Shown: positions 60,604 to 64,000 of the stretch, in pieces
Position numbering within the stretch: position 1 is the first letter of the stretch
Layout of the letters: every line of letters starts with the position of its first letter
Origin: an uncultured Selenomonadales bacterium
GTDB taxonomy: Bacteria; Bacillota; Negativicutes; Selenomonadales; Selenomonadaceae
Assembly (NCBI GenBank): GCA_947307055.1
Contig: CAMZHX010000007.1
Location: 1-64,000, forward strand
Reading direction: 5' to 3'
Length of the DNA stretch: 64,000 bases
Notes under the pieces: generated by a model
What the model saw: only the letters and a program-made list of their open reading frames with translations
Database searches by the model: none
What the model was told of the DNA's origin: nothing
Made by a program: the position numbers and the translations under genes

Positions 60604-62883
60604 TTAAAATAAATTTTGCGCGTAAATCGCTTGTCCGATACAAATTCCGCCGTCATTCGCCGGTATTAGCTCGTGTCGAAGCACTTTCAAGCCCGCAAAT
60701 CGCAATTTTTCCATTACAAGCCCGCTCAACAGCGAATTTTGAAACACACCGCCGCTTAATGCGACGTTTTTTATTTTTGAATGCTCGCTTAACTCCAAAA
60801 CCGTCCCGAAAATCATTTCTGCAAGCAAATCGTGAAATAATCTCGCCGAATCGCAAATATTTTCGCCCTCAAGCCGCATTTTTATCATCTCAGCTATAAT
60901 TTCGTCCGTGTTCATGAATTTTGCCGCAAATTTTCGCTCTGAACGCTCCGCAATCGCTTGCAATCGCATTGCTGCTTCCCCTTCATAGCACGAAACATTG
61001 CAAATCCCTAAAATCGCCGCCGCCGCGTCAAAAATTCTCCCAGCACTCGTCGATTCTACACAATTTATCCCGTTGTCCAGTAAAAATTTCACTCCGCGCA
61101 AATTTTTTTCGTCCGCAAGCCCCAATTCCCGCGCAATGTCCAAATTTTTTATAAATGAAAGCGCAATTCGCCAACCTTCACGCGAACTTTTATCGCCGCC
61201 AGCCTGTTTAAAGCTTTTTATCGACTTCACGCGCTCAAAATGCCTGGTATCGCATAAAAAAAACTCGCCGCCCCAAATTTTTCCGTCTAAACCGTAGCCC
61301 GTGCCGTCAAATGCCACTCCAATTACCTCGCCGGCAAAATTATTCTCCGTCATGCAACTCAAAATGTGCGCGTAGTGATGTTGCACCTTAATAAGCGGAA
61401 TTTCGAGCCTTTTTGAAAGTTTTTCGGCTAAAATCGTCGTCTGATAGCGCGGGTGAAGGTCGCAAGCTATAATTTCCGGCTCAATTTCCAATAAATCACT
61501 CATTCGGGCGATAGATTGCTCCAAAACTTCGATCGTTTGCAAATTTCCAACGTCCCCAATATACGGCGACGCATAAAATAAGTCATTTTTCGCCAGGCAA
61601 AAGGTATTTTTCAACTCGCCGCCGATTGCGAGCACGTTTTTTAAGGGAAATGGGAAAAGGGAAATGGGAAAAGTAAATCCCTTCTCCCTTCTCCCTTCTC
61701 CCTTCTCCCTTTTAAAAAAAATCGGCAAAGGCGCAAATCCGCGACTGCGACGAATCATTGACGGGCGATTTTCGATAAAATCCATGACAGAATCATCTGC
61801 GCGGAGCAAAATTTGCCGATTATGGCTCAAAATCGCGTCGCAGAAGTCAAAATTTTTAATCGCGGCGTCGTCATCAATCGTAATCGGCACTCCGGAAGGA
61901 TTTCCGCTCGTCATAACTAAAACTTCCGGGAAATCGGTAATTTCATCTGGAAAATCGAAAATTAGCATGTGCAAAGGCGTATAAGGTAGCAAAACGCCCA
62001 ATTTATTTATGTTCGGCGCGACATTTTGAGCAATTGAGCCAATTTTTTTACGCAAAAGTACGATTGGTTTCTGCGGACTGTCTAAAAATGATTTTTCAAC
62101 GTCGGAAAGGTAACATTCGCGCTCGACGGCAGAAATATTCCTAAACATGACGGCAAAAGGCTTAGTCGGACGCGTTTTTGAGTTGCGAAGGCGTTCAACG
62201 GCATTAAAATTCCTCGCGTCGCAAGCCAAATGAAAGCCTCCAATGCCTTTTATAGCGATAATTCCGCCATTCGCCAAAATTTTACGAGAAAATTTAATTG
62301 CGTCGTGCCCGCGCAGATTTTTTCCTAAAATATAGACTTCGCAACCGCAATCGTTGCAACAAATAGGCTGTGCGTCGAATCTTCGCGAATTTTTATCGAA
62401 ATATTCAGCTTTGCAAGCGTCGCACATAGGAAAATCGCCCATTGAAGTCCTTTCGCGGTCGTATGGCATATTTTTTAGGATAGTCAGACGCGGTCCGCAA
62501 GCCGTGCAGTTAATGAACGGGTGCAAATATCTGCGGTTATTCGGGTCAAAAAGCTCTTTTGCGCACTTTTCGCAGATAGAAATGTCCGGCGAGACAAAAA
62601 TATCGCCTTTTTCGTGCACGCTCTCGATAATTTGGAAGTCAGAGAAGGTTTTATCTGGAAAAGTTGCAATATCGACCTTCAAAATGGTAGAACGCGGCGG
62701 ATTTTGAGTTTTAAGCGCGGAAATGAAGTTATTTAGGTCAAAATCTGCGCCTTGAGCAAAAATTTCGACGTATGAACCGCGATTGGCAACATTTCCTAAG
62801 ATTTTATGAAGGTCAGCAAGATTTTTAACGAATGGTCGAAAGCCTACGCCTTGAACAATCCCGAAAACTTTAATATTTAGCAA
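60604..62883 (-). CDS. hypF: Carbamoyltransferase HypF (hydrogenase maturation)
   Basis: A 759-residue HypF that builds the CN ligands of NiFe hydrogenase from carbamoyl phosphate. Acylphosphatase domain (1-90, GIVQGVGFRPFV), two zinc fingers (CEKCAKELF ... CTACGPR and CDACKAEYF ... CNDCG, about 105-185), YrdC domain (about 200-380), Kae1-like domain (about 415-759; HHYAHI, ANDGGICIGQ). TTG start 6-7 bp after GGAGGTG. Residues about 391-414 are encoded by an inserted hairpin repeat. No other hyp gene is present. Confidence 0.93.
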   Translation of the reverse strand: MLNIKVFGIVQGVGFRPFVKNLADLHKILGNVANRGSYVEIFAQGADFDLNNFISALKTQNPPRSTILKVDIATFPDKTFSDFQIIESVHEKGDIFVSPDISICEKCAKELFDPNNRRYLHPFINCTACGPRLTILKNMPYDRERTSMGDFPMCDACKAEYFDKNSRRFDAQPICCNDCGCEVYILGKNLRGHDAIKFSRKILANGGIIAIKGIGGFHLACDARNFNAVERLRNSKTRPTKPFAVMFRNISAVERECYLSDVEKSFLDSPQKPIVLLRKKIGSIAQNVAPNINKLGVLLPYTPLHMLIFDFPDEITDFPEVLVMTSGNPSGVPITIDDDAAIKNFDFCDAILSHNRQILLRADDSVMDFIENRPSMIRRSRGFAPLPIFFKREKGEGRREKGFTFPISLFPFPLKNVLAIGGELKNTFCLAKNDLFYASPYIGDVGNLQTIEVLEQSIARMSDLLEIEPEIIACDLHPRYQTTILAEKLSKRLEIPLIKVQHHYAHILSCMTENNFAGEVIGVAFDGTGYGLDGKIWGGEFFLCDTRHFERVKSIKSFKQAGGDKSSREGWRIALSFIKNLDIARELGLADEKNLRGVKFLLDNGINCVESTSAGRIFDAAAAILGICNVSCYEGEAAMRLQAIAERSERKFAAKFMNTDEIIAEMIKMRLEGENICDSARLFHDLLAEMIFGTVLELSEHSKIKNVALSGGVFQNSLLSGLVMEKLRFAGLKVLRHELIPANDGGICIGQAIYAQNLF
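61642..61712. repeat. Heptamer hairpin element inserted within hypF
   Basis: GGGAAAT/GGGAAAA units (61642-61674) and CTTCTCC units (61679-61712) as an inverted repeat, in frame inside hypF. It encodes a basic then hydrophobic peptide (KREKGEGRREKG, then FPISLFPFP) between the YrdC and Kae1-like domains. Confidence 0.9.
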
Positions 62884-62911
62884 AAAAATCACCTCCAAGC
62901 CGATTTTAACA

Positions 62912-62947
62912 TAAAAAAACCCGCCTTTCGACGGGAAAAATTTTTTT
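62912..62947 (-). terminator. Terminator after the second RTX gene
   Basis: Minus strand CCCGTCGAAAGGCGGG stem-loop followed by seven T. Confidence 0.8.
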
Positions 62948-62959
62948 ACTCGGAAAATT

Positions 62960-64000
62960 TTATTTTAATAGCGAACTTCCGCTGATTTTGTACGTTTCTC
63001 CGTTAATATTGAAACTTGTTGCGGTAAAATCTTTTAATTTGATTGCGTTCTTTGTCGAGCCGACTTTGAAAGCGATTTCGCCTTTATTTTCGCTGTATGA
63101 CGTGGAAAAACTTCCCGTAATTTGTAAAATATCGGCGTCATCGAAGCCGTAAATAATATCTTTGCCGTCGCCCCTCGAATAAAAGAAAATATCGGCATTT
63201 TCGCCGCCCCAAAGCTTATCATTACCCTTTCCGCCCGAAATCGAGACGTTATTTCCGCTATTTTTGATAGAATCTCTGCCATTTCCGCCGAAAATCGTAG
63301 AATTATTGCCGCTTGAGCTGATAAAATCGTTACCGGCGTCAGTCAAAATGCTTGCGCGGTCGCCGAAATTGCTAATCGAATCTTTTCCCTTGCCGACGAG
63401 CATAAAAACTTCGGAACCTTCATTTTCGATAGAATCTTTGCCATTTCCGCCCGAAATTGAGACTTTATTGCCGCTTGTGTAAATAAAATCGTTGCCTTTT
63501 CCGCCGGAGATTGATGTTAAGTCGCCGTAATTTGTGAAATTATCGTTTCCGGCGTCGCCAATCAGCGTTGAACTATCGCCAGAGTTAATAAATTGGTCTT
63601 TACCCGCGCCGCCTTCAGCAGAAATCGAATTTGCGACATTTTCTAAAGAATCATTGCCCGCATCGAGGAAAATTCGAGAATATGCGCCGCCCGTCGTCGT
63701 TGTAGAGCTTTCGCCCTCAGAAATTACGACTTCGCCGTTAAAAACGTAGTCATTTCCCCTGCCGCCGCTGATTGAAACGTCTTTTCCGGCATTTCTGACC
63801 GTATCTCTATCATTTTGCCCGTAAATTTCTACATAATCGACGAGATTTAGGAATAAATCGTTGCCTTTATTGCCGAAAAGCTTAGTTTCAAGGCCTGTGA
63901 CTAGAATAATATCTTTATCGCCGCTTTTAGCTTTTTCAGCCTTAGAATTGACTTCGATTTCATCTTTATTGTTTAAAATGGTGTCGTGACCGTCGCCGCC
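62960..64000 (-). CDS. RTX-type calcium-binding repeat protein, 3' part
   Basis: The last 346 codons of a gene whose start lies beyond base 64000; the frame is open to the window edge with no stop. Repeats of the GGKGND, DAGNDS and GGNGKDS kind run through most of it, separated by short strands (SISGG, SILTD). Near the end comes GGKGNDKLWGGENADIFFY, then DGKDIIYGFDDADILQITG and a tail FNINGETYKISGSSLLK like that of the first RTX protein (NINGT...). Probably a type I secreted surface or matrix protein. Next to hypF by position only. Confidence 0.87.
   Translation of the reverse strand, partial: GGDGHDTILNNKDEIEVNSKAEKAKSGDKDIILVTGLETKLFGNKGNDLFLNLVDYVEIYGQNDRDTVRNAGKDVSISGGRGNDYVFNGEVVISEGESSTTTTGGAYSRIFLDAGNDSLENVANSISAEGGAGKDQFINSGDSSTLIGDAGNDNFTNYGDLTSISGGKGNDFIYTSGNKVSISGGNGKDSIENEGSEVFMLVGKGKDSISNFGDRASILTDAGNDFISSSGNNSTIFGGNGRDSIKNSGNNVSISGGKGNDKLWGGENADIFFYSRGDGKDIIYGFDDADILQITGSFSTSYSENKGEIAFKVGSTKNAIKLKDFTATSFNINGETYKISGSSLLK

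Overview
The window reads as chromosome of an anaerobic Negativicutes-type bacterium (Selenomonadales-like: Firmicutes core genes with a Gram-negative envelope). The evidence is lipid A genes (lpxB, msbA) beside Firmicutes-style neighbourhoods (rimP-nusA-ylxR-infB, murI, pnp), a B12-dependent methylmalonyl-CoA mutase pair typical of succinate/propionate fermenters, hydrogenase maturation (hypF), an orphan cheX and several 4Fe-4S/flavin enzymes. Genes are packed with many 4-bp ATGA overlaps, and TTG/GTG starts behind strong AGGAGG-type ribosome sites are common. No rRNA, tRNA or CRISPR array was recognised. This is inference from gene content; no taxonomic search was possible.

Layout. 1-4.7 kb: a nucleotide-activated sugar operon (IspD/TarI-like cytidylyltransferase, epimerase, GNAT acetyltransferase), then rmlB overlapping cbiD. 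4.7-8 kb: AMIN/Amidase_3 cell-wall hydrolase and an amino-acid ABC permease and binding protein without their ATPase. 8-12.7 kb: YbaK deacylase behind a broken phage MuF-like fragment, then glycolysis (fba, 6-phospho-beta-glucosidase, pfkA). 12.8-17 kb (+): HAD phosphatase, purE, unknown gene, purA, cysK. 17-21 kb (-): lpxB and msbA with a three-gene orphan toxin/immunity-like cassette between them. 21-25.5 kb (-): small redox/stress genes, a TetR regulator and truA. 25.5-29.7 kb (+): two DUF445 proteins, murI, gph. 29.7-31.4 kb: an accessory islet with IS3 debris, a MuF-type toxin-like cassette with a small overlapping partner gene, and a short Cys-rich gene. 31.5-36.3 kb (+): pnp, an unknown gene, a Nim-like flavoprotein, a P-loop kinase, a UbiA prenyltransferase. 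36.3-39.8 kb: an 1143-aa RTX-type protein. 39.8-47.6 kb (-): tandem CstA carriers and the infB-ylxR-nusA-rimP operon. 48-52.8 kb (+): Tat-exported flavodoxin, 2-hydroxyacid dehydrogenase, a decayed P-type ATPase-like protein, folD, a membrane phosphoesterase. 52.9-58.9 kb (-): mutAB, prmC, cheX. 59-64 kb: DUF4127, hypF and the 3' end of a second RTX protein that runs off the window.

The main unexplained signals are: (a) a family of about ten short tandem-repeat elements built from 7- or 8-bp units, several folding as purine/pyrimidine hairpins, sitting between stop codons and ribosome sites, one inserted in frame inside hypF and one supplying the nusA stop codon; (b) three scattered remnants or orphan cassettes of MuF-type phage-head/toxin genes, one lodged inside the lipid A operon; (c) a P-type ATPase-like protein lacking its phosphorylation aspartate and actuator domain.
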